From: Glycine soja
Lineage: Eukaryota > Streptophyta > Magnoliopsida > Fabales > Fabaceae
Assembly: GCF_004193775.1 (NCBI RefSeq)
Contig: NC_041003.1
Location: 25,864,319-25,928,318, forward strand
Reading direction: 5' to 3'
Length of the DNA: 64,000 nt
The position numbers and the translations under genes are program-made. Below are positions 32,714 through 44,097 of the stretch, in pieces. The notes beneath the pieces were generated by a model. That model had not been told where the DNA came from, made no database searches, and was given only the letters and a program-made list of their open reading frames with translations. Positions within the stretch are counted from its first letter, which is position 1, and each line of letters begins with the position of its first letter.

Positions 32714-33540
32714 CAGTACAATTCTGATATGGCTCCAGATTGAATGTAGCTACAGAACTTGTGCAAGAAGGATCATGAGTCGTTCAAAGAATACACCCAG
32801 AGGTGGAGGGACCTGGAAGCTCAAGTAGTGCCCCCAATGACGGAGAAGGAGATGATAAAAATGATAGTAGACACATTACCAGTGTTCTACTATGAGAAGT
32901 TGGTGGGTTACACGCCTTCAAGCTTTGCCAATTTAGTTTTTGTCGGCGAAAGGATCAAAGTGGGTCTGAGAAGAGGAAAATTTGATTATCCTGCTTTGAT
33001 GAATAGGAAGCCTGGGGAAAATGGAGAGAATGAGAAGGAAGGAGGAACCCATGTTGGGACTTTCGTTCCTACATGGCCAAATTTCCCACCAGCTCAACAA
33101 TATCAATACTTAGCCAATATCAACCCTCCTCATTACCCACCACCCTATCAACCAAGAACGCTCAATCATCCACAAAGGCCACCCCTAAATCAGCCACAAA
33201 GCTCGCCTGCCACACATCCAATACCAAACACCACCCTTAACACAACCAAAACACCCACCGGGGAAGGAATTTTCCAGAAAAGAAGATTGTAGAATTCACC
33301 CCAATTTCGGTGTCGTATGCTAACTTACTCCCATATCTACTCAATAATGCAATGGTAGCCATAACCCCAGCCAAGGTTCCTCAACCTCCATTTTTCTGAG
33401 GATACAACTCGAACGCAGCATGTGTTTATCATGGAGGAGTTCTGGAGCATTCCATTGAGCATTGTATGACCCTGAAACATAAGGTGCAAAATCTGATAGA
33501 TGCAGGCTGGCTAAATTTTGAGGAAGATAATCGCTTGTGA
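32714..33540 (+). pseudogene. gag: Gag fragment of Tat/Ogre-type element J
   Basis: Translated pieces match the gag at 48747-50888: YTQRWRDLEAQVVPPM, DTLPVFYYEKLVGY and VGERIKVGLRRGKFDY (open 32759-33292), then a frame change. After that comes the region of the terminal Cys/His block (CVYHGGVLEHSIEHC-like) ending near HLIDAGWL. The 5' third of gag is missing because the sequence begins inside it at the F junction. The internal part between gag and the 3' UTR is also missing. Non-functional. Confidence 0.8.
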
Positions 33541-35065
33541 ATTCTGACATTGGCAAGCGACACTATGCATGGAGCAATTTAAAGGTTGTTCTTAGATGTC
33601 TCCAATGACTCATTAGGATTTTCAAGTTTATGTCATTACTGTAAACAACAGTCACAATGCTAATAATATGGATAAATTTGATGTCCTTATCTCATTCTCT
33701 CACAATTACATCTTTGCTTATTTAACTTTCACTAGAATGTGAATGTAAGTTGTTGGTTTCTTTGCTTATTTAACTTTCACTAGAAGTTTGACTTAATCTG
33801 TCAATTCGATCCTTTCAATATTTCTCGTTCTTGAAAATTCATTTTCGAGAGCTTGCATAGTTTCTTTCATTTTTCCTTGCTACAAGGTCATGACAAAAAA
33901 ATAGCAATAGATACCTCAGAGCCCTACACTGGGGCAATGAGAGACACCGTGCATGAGCCTCAAGCGAACCTAGGGGCATATCAAAATTTCTTACTCGGTA
34001 GGTCGAGAACCCGAAAGGCGACCTAGGCAAAAATTAGGGTAATAAAAAATAAAATAAAAAGGTAAAAAAAAAAAACAACAATCAGGAGCGTGTTTATCAG
34101 AGGTTTGGTCCCAAAAATACAAACTACCAAAGGATCTAAGTCAATATTTGAAATGACACTTGACCATGTTTCAACATCCCAAACATAAATTTATCCCTTG
34201 CTACCCCCTCTGAGCCAAAGCATATTTGTTTTCTAAAAACAACAAAAAAAAATAGCAAAAGCAAAAAACAAACCCTGAGTAGGAACCACCGCTAAACCGA
34301 TAGGAAGAGCAATGCAAACAACACATGTAGGAAGTTGGACAACAATAAAAAGAAAAAGAAAATAAAATCCGCCAAAGGCGAGTGAATAAAAAAAGACAAA
34401 GATCTCCAGATTTTACAGGAAAGGCACAAAAGTGCAACGAAAGATTAATGTATAAGACAAAAGGAATAGAGTCCGACCCAAGATTTGAAAGGAACAAAAG
34501 GTACAAGAAATGCTCTCAAGGTTCTTACTCAATGTAACCCTTAAACACTCATTAAGCCTCTCTAATCCTTTCTTTCATAGCCCTCTTACCCCTAACCACG
34601 TTACAAGCCTAATAAAGCCCATGTGGATCAAGGAATGACTAATTTTGCTTTTAAGTTTGGATTCTGGAATGGAACCCACGCACGCTTGTGACTGTTGAAA
34701 AAAATATATAAAAAAGAAAAAGAGAATCCCCTGAGGTTCGTACTTGCACATTTGAGAAGAAAACTCATTTGACCAGGAGCTCGTGGAAAATTCCCAAAGA
34801 CAATTGGGACAGTAAGGTACATCTGATGTTAGTCGCTCATGCAAACTCCTTAGGATTCCTTTTGAATCCAAGGGTTGCCTTTGTTGTATAAATTCTTTCG
34901 AGATCAGTCCGTGTCATCAAGTTTCAGTGGGATCAACAGACCCATGGCATCACTCAATGACCTTAAATCAAGAAAGCTTCACTTGGTCATATACCAAAGT
35001 GTAACAATCCATTGCCATCCTTCAATGGTGCATGCGATTGGTAACAATCCATGGCATCACTCATT
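33541..35065 (+). other. Probable 3' UTR of Tat element J
   Basis: 1.5 kb without a supported gene. A 26-bp direct repeat around CTTTGCTTATTTAACTTTC occurs at about 33712 and 33760. Phrases such as GGCGACCTAGGCAAAAATTAGG are ones I associate with soybean Tat 3' UTRs. Position between gag and 3' LTR supports this; the assignment is an inference. Confidence 0.4.
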
Positions 35066-35907
35066 TTGTTGTGTGAAGATCTGCAGAGACTAGAGCTTGA
35101 AGTAGGAGTCGTTCTGAGAGCTTGAGATGAGTTTGTGAGTGATTGTGAGATCCTAGAGGTGAAGGAGACATCCTCACCACTTGTATTTTTGCAATCTTTC
35201 ATCTTGTTCTTCTCTTTGTTGTAAAGAAGGCTTCCTGGTTATGGAAAGCTAAATCCTCTGTTGGATCTTCCCTGTAGGTACCTGATGTAAATATATTTCT
35301 ATCTATTTAATGATGCTTTTGTGTGTTCTCTGTGCTATCTTCTTTTTACTCCAGTATACTTTTACCTTGATCACGTAGATGCATGCTTTGTTAGGGTCAT
35401 TCAACAGTGGAAATTGGTCTGATTCTAAAGTCCTTGATAGTATAGGGCTAAGTTGTCGTACTATCACGAGGAATCAGGGTGCGATAATTTAGTTGTGTAT
35501 GTGTGTCTTAATGCGGTCCTGGTTGAGTTCAGTCCAACAAGAGGAATCTGCGGATGATGCTTGATCAGGATTAGGCTAAACTATCATGAGGAATTGGGGT
35601 TTAGTATCTCAGGAGACACCATAGGAACACATGAGCATTGTTAGATAGAGAATATCTTTTTAGCATCAGGCACTTATTAGGAACGCCAACATGTTTTCTA
35701 CTTGTTTTTACACATCGTTTCTCTCGCGTGATTTTCCTTTTTGCACAGATAGTTTACACACCTGTTCATATTCACACTTATCTTTACACACCAAACACCT
35801 ATTTGCTGAAATAGCTTACCAAATAACACAAGTTCCCCGAGAGTGATACTCGGTTCTTACCGTTTTATACTACTTGTGCGATCCGGTGCACTTGTCGGAA
35901 GCGAGCA
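35066..35907 (+). mobile_element. Truncated Athila-type LTR K
   Basis: The reverse complement of the LTR family at 1-1360 and 25558-27008. It starts within it (TTGTTGTGTGAAGATCTGC) and runs to the LTR 3' end near GCGAGCA at 35907. The first 40 percent is missing. It separates two parts of element J's 3' UTR. Confidence 0.78.
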
Positions 35908-36660
35908 TCTGCCTTTACATTTTCAAAGACTATCAGAGTCTTTTGTCAAGACTATCACGGTCTTCTTTACATTTCAAAGACTATCAGAGTCTTTTGTCTA
36001 GACTTCAATGTCTCCTTTACATTTCAAAGACTATCAGAGTCTTTTGTCAAGACGATAATATCTTCATTTACATTTCAAAAGACTTCAATATCTTCAGTCA
36101 TTTACGCTTTCAAAAGACAACAATGTCTTCATTTACATTTCAAAAGACTTCAATGTCTTCAGTCATTTACGCTTTCAAAAGACGATAATGTCTTCATTTA
36201 CATTTCAAAAGACTTCAATGTCTTCAGTCATTTACGCTTTCAAAAGACGACAATGTCTTCATTTACATTTCAAAAGACGGCAATGTCTTCATTTACTTTT
36301 CAAAAGACTTCAATATCTTCAGTCATTTACACTTTCAAAAGATGAAAATGTCTTCATTTACATTTCAAAAGACGACAATGTCTTCATTTACATTTCAAAA
36401 GACGGCAATGTCTTCATTTACTTTTCAAAAGACTTCAATATCTTCAGTCATTTACACTTTCAAAAGATGACAAAGTCTTCATTTACATTTCAAAAGACGA
36501 CAATGTCTTCATTTACTTTTCAAAAGACTTCAATGTTTTTAGTCATTTACACTTTCAAATGACGACAATGTCTTCATTTACCTTTCAAAAGACTTCAATG
36601 TCTTCATTCATTTACGCTTTCAAAGACTTCAACGTCTTTTATAGGACTCAATGTCCTTGT
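35908..36660 (+). repeat. 65-bp minisatellite in Tat 3' UTR
   Basis: A tandem array with period about 65 bp; unit starts at 36071, 36136 and 36201 are exactly 65 apart. Each unit has two related halves of about 35 and 30 bp, built on TTTCAAAAGAC..CAATGTCTTC. Each half holds GAC(N6)GTC, so it can fold. Short reading frames across the array are open only because the repeat lacks stops. Tandem repeats in the 3' UTR are a known trait of Tat/Ogre elements. Flanked on the right by the polypurine tract. Confidence 0.85.
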
Positions 36661-36892
36661 TTGTGCTTCATAGGACTTGACATCCTCTGTTTCTATGCTT
36701 TGAAAAAAAAAGAATAAAAAGAAAAAGAAAAAAAGAAAAACTTCAGATGTCTTCCACTCTACAGAACTTCAATGTCCTCATGTTTTCTCGGTTTCACTTC
36801 CTTGGTTTTTTCCAGTTGCCCGGTCGAATAGCAAGATAGCTCAAACGAAATTAGTGTCCTTATCTTTACTTCCCTTTTATTTCCAATAAAAG

Positions 36893-36911
36893 ATAAGTAA
36901 AGAGGGGCAAC
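36893..36911 (+). promoter_or_regulatory. Polypurine tract, element J
   Basis: AAGTAAAGAGGGGCAA ends one or two bases before the LTR start TGTCATGCC at 36912. This position makes the following LTR a 3' LTR. Confidence 0.7.
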
Positions 36912-39352
36912 TGTCATGCCTTAATTTTGTCTGGGGACTATCGTTTATTGATCTTTTGATCCTTGCTAGTCGACTTACGGTGTTAAACGCTAGTTACAGT
37001 GCAAAACAGATGATCATTTAATGTTTTGATCAAGAATGCGAATATACCCAAGGGGAGGGGCAAAAAGGTCATTTTTCAGGCATTTTTCTGAACTCTGGCT
37101 CACCCAGGCTAGCCTCTGGCTTGCCTGGGCCACCAAATAACTTCATGGGGAAGAAACCAACTCGCCTGGGCAAGCTCATTGCTTCAGCACTAAGTAACAG
37201 CTCGCCTGGGCGAGCTACCATGACCCTAAGTGCCCTTTTTCCTATAAATAGGCATGCTAGGGAGGCTAAGGGGAGGGGGAAAGGTCCAGAAGTGAAGGAA
37301 TTGAAAGAAAGAAGAGAGAAGAAGAAGAAAGAAGAGAAAATGAAGTTGAAGCATTGCCGAATCACGATCGTGATCAACTTCTACATCGTTCTTCGTTCAT
37401 TCTTCGTTCGTCATCCGGTTAGTTTTTTGTTTTAAGGATTTGAATACGATCTATGCACCCTTAGGGGTCCTCTTTCCTTTTTTGTGCATCTTCATCTCCT
37501 TCTTCTATCATCGGTAATCTTTTTTCTTTTGTAAAGTAGGTTTTAACCGATCATTAGTGCTGCAAGTTATCTTTAAAAAAAGATTGAAGGTTAATAAACA
37601 AAAACCAAGATAAAACCAACTCATAACTAATTTCATTTTATCAAATATCATTTGAGATTGTTTCAAGGTCCAATGCCTTAATGACCCTCTCATCTTTTTA
37701 AAAAAAATCAAAAAGATCATTTCAAGGTCCAACGCCTTAACGATTCTCTCCGCTTTTCAAAGTTTAAAACATTGTTTCAAGATCCAACGCCTTAAACGAC
37801 TTTTGTTCGCAATTAAAATCAATCTTTCAAAAAAAACATAAAATCAATGTAACACAAACTTTCAAACTTAAATAACTACGTAGGTCTGAATTCATCATTG
37901 CACCTGAGGATACGTAGGAGCGAGGGAAACACCCTTGTCAACCCAAAAAAAATAAGAAATATAAAAAGGGAAAATACATAATTTTGAAGTCATATTTTGC
38001 ACACTCGATTAAAGGTTGCCGTCCCTTGTGACGGGCGCGTGGGGTGCTAAGACCTTCCCCGTGCTTAAACAACTCCCAAACCCTCATTTTCAAAACTCGT
38101 TGATCGAGGCTGTACCCGAATCAAATAAACATTAAAATGCAGTAACTAGAAGTGATCTTAGGTCGTTTCCCAACAAGCAATGATCAACCAAACGTTCATA
38201 ACAAATAGTAGGAAAATAGTAACGAATTGGGGGGTTTTGTTTGTTTTTGTGAATTAAACAGTGAGTAAAATTGACTTAGAAAATATCAGAATTAAAACAC
38301 GTTGCTTCCCCTTGATTCACAAGCAAGTCTCTTATCCTAGGTTACGAGAGTTTATCCTTTATCAGTTCAACTACTTAATCCAACCCTAAATTAAATTACT
38401 AAGAGAAATTTAACATAAGGCATTCATTATGTGATTAAGCAACACATACACCAATTAATCATAAACGATCATTAAGCATGAACGTAATTAAGCGCAGAGA
38501 CAATTAATCAAGCACTAAGCATGCATGAATTAATAGCAACAAATTTAGAGTAATTAGTGAAGAGGAAAAACTGAACAGAATTTAACAGTAATAATATAAC
38601 CTCAAAGAGAACTGTGCTTGATCCTCAAGAGAAAGCAACGCTGGAGATTTAGCCTTCCATTAATCAATAGAGAACGAAATTATAGATTGAAGAACGGAAT
38701 TTTATTGCTAAAACGAAAAGTCAAAACTGGAATTGCAAAACGAAAAAGTGTCTCAGAAAAGCCTAAAACTAAAAACGAAATTAAAAGAGAGGGAAGAGAG
38801 AGAGGGCCTAAACTAGAACCTTGGTGCTGTTATATAGTTTTTTAGCCCCAAAGCTTACAAATCTGTTTTAAATCCAAGCCCATAAATAAAATCAAATCAA
38901 ATCTAGATAAGATAAGATCTAGATGAAATAATATCTAGATGAGATCAAATCTAAATAATATCTAGATATGATAAAGATAAGATAAGATCTAATTTTGTAG
39001 AATAAAATAGTCTGTCCTCTTCAAGTCCAAGCCCAATTCTGGATTCAAGCCCAATGCTTCATTAATTCCTGAAATTAGATTAAAAACATCAAATTAGCAG
39101 AATGGGCCCAAATAATAAAACTGCCTAATTAATTTGACAATTAAGACTAATCAGTAATTAAAATGGTGCAAAAAGGGTTAAGAAATAGGAGAAAATAATG
39201 GCACATCACTCGCAAACCCATTTTTGGTTTTTATAGTGTTTTCCTCAAATAAACGTTGGTGGCAACTCCGCTCGTTTTCTCCCTAGGAGACAAATGCTTC
39301 GGCCTATCCATTTTGGCCTTTTCGCACCCCCGCCGAAGGGTAGGTTGTGACA
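36912..39352 (+). mobile_element. Element J 3' LTR, split by a solo LTR
   Basis: It begins TGTCATGCCTTAATTTTGTC and ends GGGTAGGTTGTGACA, like the LTRs at 44098-45803 and 7452-9371. After removing the insertion at 38101-39208 it is about 1330 bp. A TATA box is at 37242-37250. Three copies of a GGTCCAACGCCTTAA-type phrase occur at 37668-37795. Confidence 0.85.
38101..39208 (-). mobile_element. Solo LTR (1108 bp) inside element J 3' LTR
   Basis: Ends TGATCGAGGC...GCACATCA. Flanking 5-mers are CTCGT (left) and CTCGC (right), one mismatch from a perfect duplication; the uninterrupted LTR sequence is recovered by removing it. On the minus strand it would start TGATGTGCCATT. No coding region. The family is not identified and orientation is a judgement. 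Confidence 0.7.
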
Positions 39353-40600
39353 AAAGCGTAGAAATGTAAAATTCAATAATAATAAAAGACATAAAAATAG
39401 GACAAGATCCAAGAGACAAGAAAGACAAACACTTTGGGTGTAGAAAATGAAACTTGGTGCAGATTTTGTGGAAGTGTTAGGTGCTTAGCTTACCGAAAAT
39501 ACTCTTGATTTTATGTAAAGGATTTTTCACCATTTAAAGCTATTCCAACTATTATCCTCACCAACTAATCTACTTTAACCTCGATCCCTCAAGTGAAAGA
39601 GCCTAAATCACTTGATTTCACTCCTAGTCCCTTAGAAAGTTAAACCAAGTAACTTATTTTAAGAATAAAGATGCATAAATAAGGGTAACTAACACTATTC
39701 CATCCCTAGATATGGGTTACTTAGAAGTTCCTTCAAGTTCTTAGAGTAAAAACATTTCCCAATGATTAAAACCCTATAACATACATGTATATAGGTGGTC
39801 AGACCATAAACAAAGCAATAAACATATAAAGGAAACAATAATACTGAAATAACATTAAATGGATAGTAAGATCATTACATCACAGAGTTTTTGGTATCCA
39901 AGCCCCCAACAATGAATAAGTTAGCCTCTCATGGCCATGAGAGACCCAAAACAAGAAGAAGAAACAAAGAAAATGGAGAACATGGAAGAAGAAGATCTCC
40001 CAAAGTGGATTTTGTATTCAGAAAAATGCCTTAGATGAAAATCCCCAATGGAACAGTGCACTCCCTTGTAAAACACCTTAAAACATTACACTGTCATGCT
40101 TTTCAAAAAGTCACGGTGTGCTAAGCCTACATGTATGTGTTGAGCACATATGCATAGTATATCTAGTTTAAGTCACAGCGTGCTAAGCCTACATGTGCAT
40201 GTTGAGCACACATGCACGGTACAACTGGCTTGAGAAAACCACTTGATGTTTGACACGTGTTCCTCCATATTGGTCTTTCGCACTAAGTGTGCACTGGCGC
40301 GCTTAGCAAGCTACTCTAGTTCTTCACACATCTTTTATTCCTTTGTTGATGTACCAAAACTTTACAAAATAAAGTGAAACACGGTAAATTTCACTAACTT
40401 TAACATTCTTAAGCTAAAAATTCAAAAGAAACCAAATTCCTTCTTTTTGGATCAAATGAGCATTAAAAGAGAAAAGATGGGATAATAGCTATGTAATTTA
40501 AGTGCAAAAACCAAGTATGCATAACAATTATCAAACACATGTAAAAAAATTTGGTTCTTTTGTCTTTTAACAAACTCTTCTTTTCCTTCTTTTTCTTATT
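39353..40600 (-). mobile_element. Probable Athila-like LTR relic
   Basis: There is no ORF. The order of phrases (a region with 'gtggtcagacca', then 'aatgaataagttagcctctc', then GCTAAGC and GTTGAGC motifs) parallels LTR G at 27180-27780. A duplicated segment at about 40125-40225 repeats GTGCTAAGCCTACATGT...TTGAGCACA. Edges cannot be fixed. This may be LTR plus unrelated sequence. Confidence 0.4.
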
Positions 40601-40629
40601 CAAATTTCTCCCTCCGAATTTTCTCTTTC

Positions 40630-42742
40630 TTCCTTTTTAGTTTTTCTCAATAGGTTGCTTAAAACTAGTATTGGTACTAGAACTAGCACAAGACCTTAAA
40701 GGGAATATGTCCTCAAAGAAATCAGCATTCTTAGTTTCTATGGTGGTATTGCAATCAAGCACATTACTCTTGAGAATAAGAATTCTATAGGGATCACTAT
40801 GTTCTACATAGCCAAGAAACATACAATCTTTAGGTCCTATTTTCCTTTTCTTAAGATCAGACAACATTACTTTGGTTAAGCACCCCCATGCTCTTAATTA
40901 TTTCAAGTTTGGTTTGTATCATTTCCATAACTCATAAGGTGTTTTTCTTGTTTTCCTATGTGGGATCCTATTTTGTAAAAAACAACTAGTCAAAAGGGCT
41001 TCCCCCCCAAAGGTTATCAGGTGTAGAGGAACTTATAAGCAAAACATTCATCATCTCGTTAAGGGTCCTATTTTTCCTTTCAACTACTTTGTTTGAATCA
41101 AGTGGATATGGTGGGGTTACCTCATGGATACCTTCCTTTTCATAGAAGTCATTAAACAAAGTGTACTCACAACTCCTATCCAATATAATCCTTTTTGTTT
41201 TCTATTTAATTGATTTTCAACTTCAACTTTATAAGACAAAAACATGTTAAACACTTCATCTTTATATCTAATCAAATAAAATTTAGTATATCGAGAGAAG
41301 TCATCTATAAAGGTTATGAAATAACTCTTATCTCCTCTAGACATAGTTTGTTTTATATCAACAAGATTAGAATGAATTAAGTTAAGCAATTCAATTTCAC
41401 ATTGAACAGAAGCACAAAGGGTTTTAGTTAACTTTGATTCAATGCATACAATAAATTTTTTAGTTTGATTATCATGCATGTTGATTAAGCCTAGTTGTTG
41501 CAATTTAAAAACATAAGCAGAGTTTGTATGTCCTAATCTAGCATACCACATATCATAGGAATCAATCATGTAGGCAGAAGTAATTGCATTTCCATTAATC
41601 ACTTTAGAAACATTCAGTACAAAAATTCCTTGATCACAATATCCCTTTCCAAATACATTATTCTCAATCATAACAATTTTGTTTGATTCAAAGGACACTT
41701 TCACCCTAACCTTCCCCAACAGTGCTACAAAGACCAAGTTGACTTTGATGGTGGGAACATGTATCACATCACTCAAAGCCAACATTTTCCCATATGCGAG
41801 CTTGAGAAAAACCTTTCCTTTTCCTAGAACAGGTGTAGTCTTGGAACCACCTAGATAAACTTCTTCTCCATCCCTCATAGCAGTGTAGGAGGTAAACACA
41901 TTTTTATCAGCACATATGTGCCTGGTATCCCCAGAGTCTACCACCAATTTACTCACATTGGTCACAACATTGACCTAAGAAATGACCACAACAATTATGT
42001 CATCTCCTTTTGCCAGGTTAGCCCTACTTTTAGGAGGATTATCATTTCTCATCACTCGATTCTTGCACTATGGTGCATAATGTCCTGAATTTCCACAAAT
42101 AAAACAATTTCCCTTTTTCTTAAAGGTGGGGTTAGAAGCAGAAGCATGTGGAAAATTATTTTTTTTAGTCTTATTCTTATTGTGATCAATTTTGTGACAT
42201 ACCTTTTTTGAGGGGGTTTGTCTTGCACCATATTTGCCTTGACAGATAACGCTTTGGCCCTTGCAACAACACATTCCTTTCTATTGGCATCATCAATGAT
42301 GATGTAAGTAATAAGGTCTGGTAGTGACATTTGTTTGTGCCTGTGCTTCAACTATTGTTTGTAGTTAGTCTAGGATTCAGGAAGCTTCTCAGTTAGAAGC
42401 TCATAAATGAATTCATCAAGTAAGGTTATGCTTTTTGCCTTTAGGTCTTCCGACAGCTTGTAGTACTTGTTGATTTGCACCTTGATGTCCTTATCCTCAA
42501 TCACTTGTTGATTTGCACCTTGATGTCCTTGATGTCCTTATCCTCAATCACCTTGATGTCTTTATCCTCAATCACTGTCTGACCACATCCTCCACAATGT
42601 ACTTCAGAACAAGGGACTCCCATATCTTCTTTGCTTCCTTGTAGGAGTAGTAGACATCGAACAACTTATTAGATAATGTACTCAGAAGGGTGTGATAGCG
42701 TACGTTATTCGCAAGATTCCACTATTCAAGCTCTTTGGTAGG
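40630..42742 (-). pseudogene. Element H: decayed copia gag-protease-integrase
   Basis: Reading leftwards it contains copia gag (WESLVLKY at about 42600-42660, HRHKQMSLPDLI at 42351), a zinc knuckle CFICGNSGHYAP with TAG at 42070-42068 before its last Cys, and a protease (VVDSGDTRHICAD near 41940). It continues with the GAG-pre-integrase block (MWYARLGHTN), integrase core (HSNLVDI, FITFIDDFSRYTKF) and the glutamate block VVERKNRTL at about 41080. A linker fragment ends at 40637. Several frame changes and stops are present; RT and RNase H are missing. The N-terminal gag continues at 44001-44097 across an insertion. Confidence 0.78.
42460..42590 (-). repeat. Short tandem duplication in element H gag
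   Basis: The phrase CTTGATGTCCTTATCCTCAATCAC occurs three times in slightly varied forms within 130 bp, with TTGTTGATTTGCACC repeated twice. It corresponds to repeats of the codons around 'EDKDIKVQI' in gag and looks like replication slippage. Confidence 0.7.
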
Positions 42743-43995
42743 TGATAAATGTCAAATTTACTAGATTTTCATATGCATTTTATGACGTTTATTTGACATT
42801 TTAGTTAATTTTAGGCCTTGTTTTGAATCAAATTTGCTTTAAATTTAATTTTTACTTTGTCTTAGGTAAAATTTTATGTTTTAGTTATTTTTAATGAATT
42901 TTTTATAGTTTTTAGGCAAAAATAGGTCATTTTGGCAGGAGCCTGCTTAAGCGTTAGAGCTCTAGAGGCCTAAAATCAATAGAAAGTTCTCGAAGGAGAA
43001 ATTGCGGAAATTAAAGATAAAAAAGCTAGGAAAATCAAGAGCAAGATATTTTTCAAGGATAAATCAGCTGAAGAAGATGTTAACTACTTGAATTAATTAG
43101 AGATATTATTTGTTTGTAATTTCTTGTGATTATCTCCTTAATTAAACCTAACTACAATTCTATAAATAAAAGGCTAGGAATTCATTGTAACGTGTCGAAG
43201 TTCTGAGTAGTTCTTAGAATTATATTTTAGACTTCCACCTATTAGACGCCTCCATTATTCCATTAGACACTCTAGGTTTCATTGTATTAATTTTATGAGT
43301 GCAATTCCTTCCACCTAGGAGAGGAAATGATGAACCTTGTTTCGCTTTAATTCTATCAATTCAATACTTCATCTTGAGTTCTTTACTTATTTCCATACTT
43401 AATGTTTTTATTTGATTGGTCATCTTATAAATGAATTCAGGAATTGACTTGTGCTTTGGCGAGCCTTGTTGAAACCGAACATGAATCAAGTACTTATTTG
43501 GAATTATCTCTAGAGATAGAATAATCTTTGTTAAGCCTCGCTAATTCTCGACCATTAATGTTGATTGCTTGTGTCGGTATGTCCAAGGGATTGGGTATCG
43601 GGCAAATAATTTAGAATATGTGACCATGTGGGAGCTGGGGTAGAATACATTAGTGAATTAAGGATGAGCAAGAAAGATGAGTAGAGAATTGTGAAGTTAT
43701 GGTGAATCGAGAGAATTCCAAGTCCAAACCTAGACATTCATTCATCAAGATCGACATACCATCCAAGTCTAGTATTTCTATTGTCATTTAATTTTTATTT
43801 CAATTTAGTTTATATTATTTATTTAGTGATAATCATAAAACAAAAATACAAAAACCTAGTTCTTAGTTGAATAATTACATGAAATTCCTCCTTTATTCCT
43901 TTGATAGACAACCTGGACGATAGTTTAGTTACTACATCATGATTAGGTTACACTTGGCCTATAAATTGAATCAAATGTGAAATAAAACCCTAATA
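42743..43995. mobile_element. Probable solo LTR inside element H gag
   Basis: 1253 bp flanked by GTAGG at 42738-42742 and 43996-44000. Removing it rejoins the copia gag sequence in a sensible frame. The left end is TGATAAATGTC; the right end is CCCTAATA rather than ...CA, so one terminus may be mutated or the type may differ. No coding sequence. A TATA-like CTATAAATAAAAGG is at about 43160. Confidence 0.6.
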
Positions 43996-44000
43996 GTAGG

Positions 44001-44097
44001 CACTGGAGAGTTTAGATTTTCGGTGGTAAAGGCTGTGGAAGCAAAGCTTTCCAAGTTTATTTTGATGATGCCAAAGACTCAAGTCAAGAATCAAGAG
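44001..44097 (-). pseudogene. N-terminal gag fragment of element H
   Basis: The minus strand translates to a short segment (ASTAFTTENLNSPVPT) that reads on into the gag at 42742. Its upstream end is cut by the Tat LTR at 44098. Bases 44093-44097 (AAGAG) would be that LTR's target duplication, whose partner is outside the window. Confidence 0.45.

Noticed and set aside
35874..36562. Two adjacent open frames of 104 and 124 codons over the minisatellite
   Set aside because: They are open because the repeat lacks stops. A 65-bp unit shifts frame each time, so no stable protein is encoded.
35908..36660. CRISPR-like array
   Set aside because: The unit is tandem without unique spacers, in plant repeat DNA, inside a Tat 3' UTR.
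37121..38845. Host gene candidates between 37.1 and 38.9 kb
   Set aside because: They fall inside a Tat LTR and a solo LTR, with no introns, domains or conserved frames.
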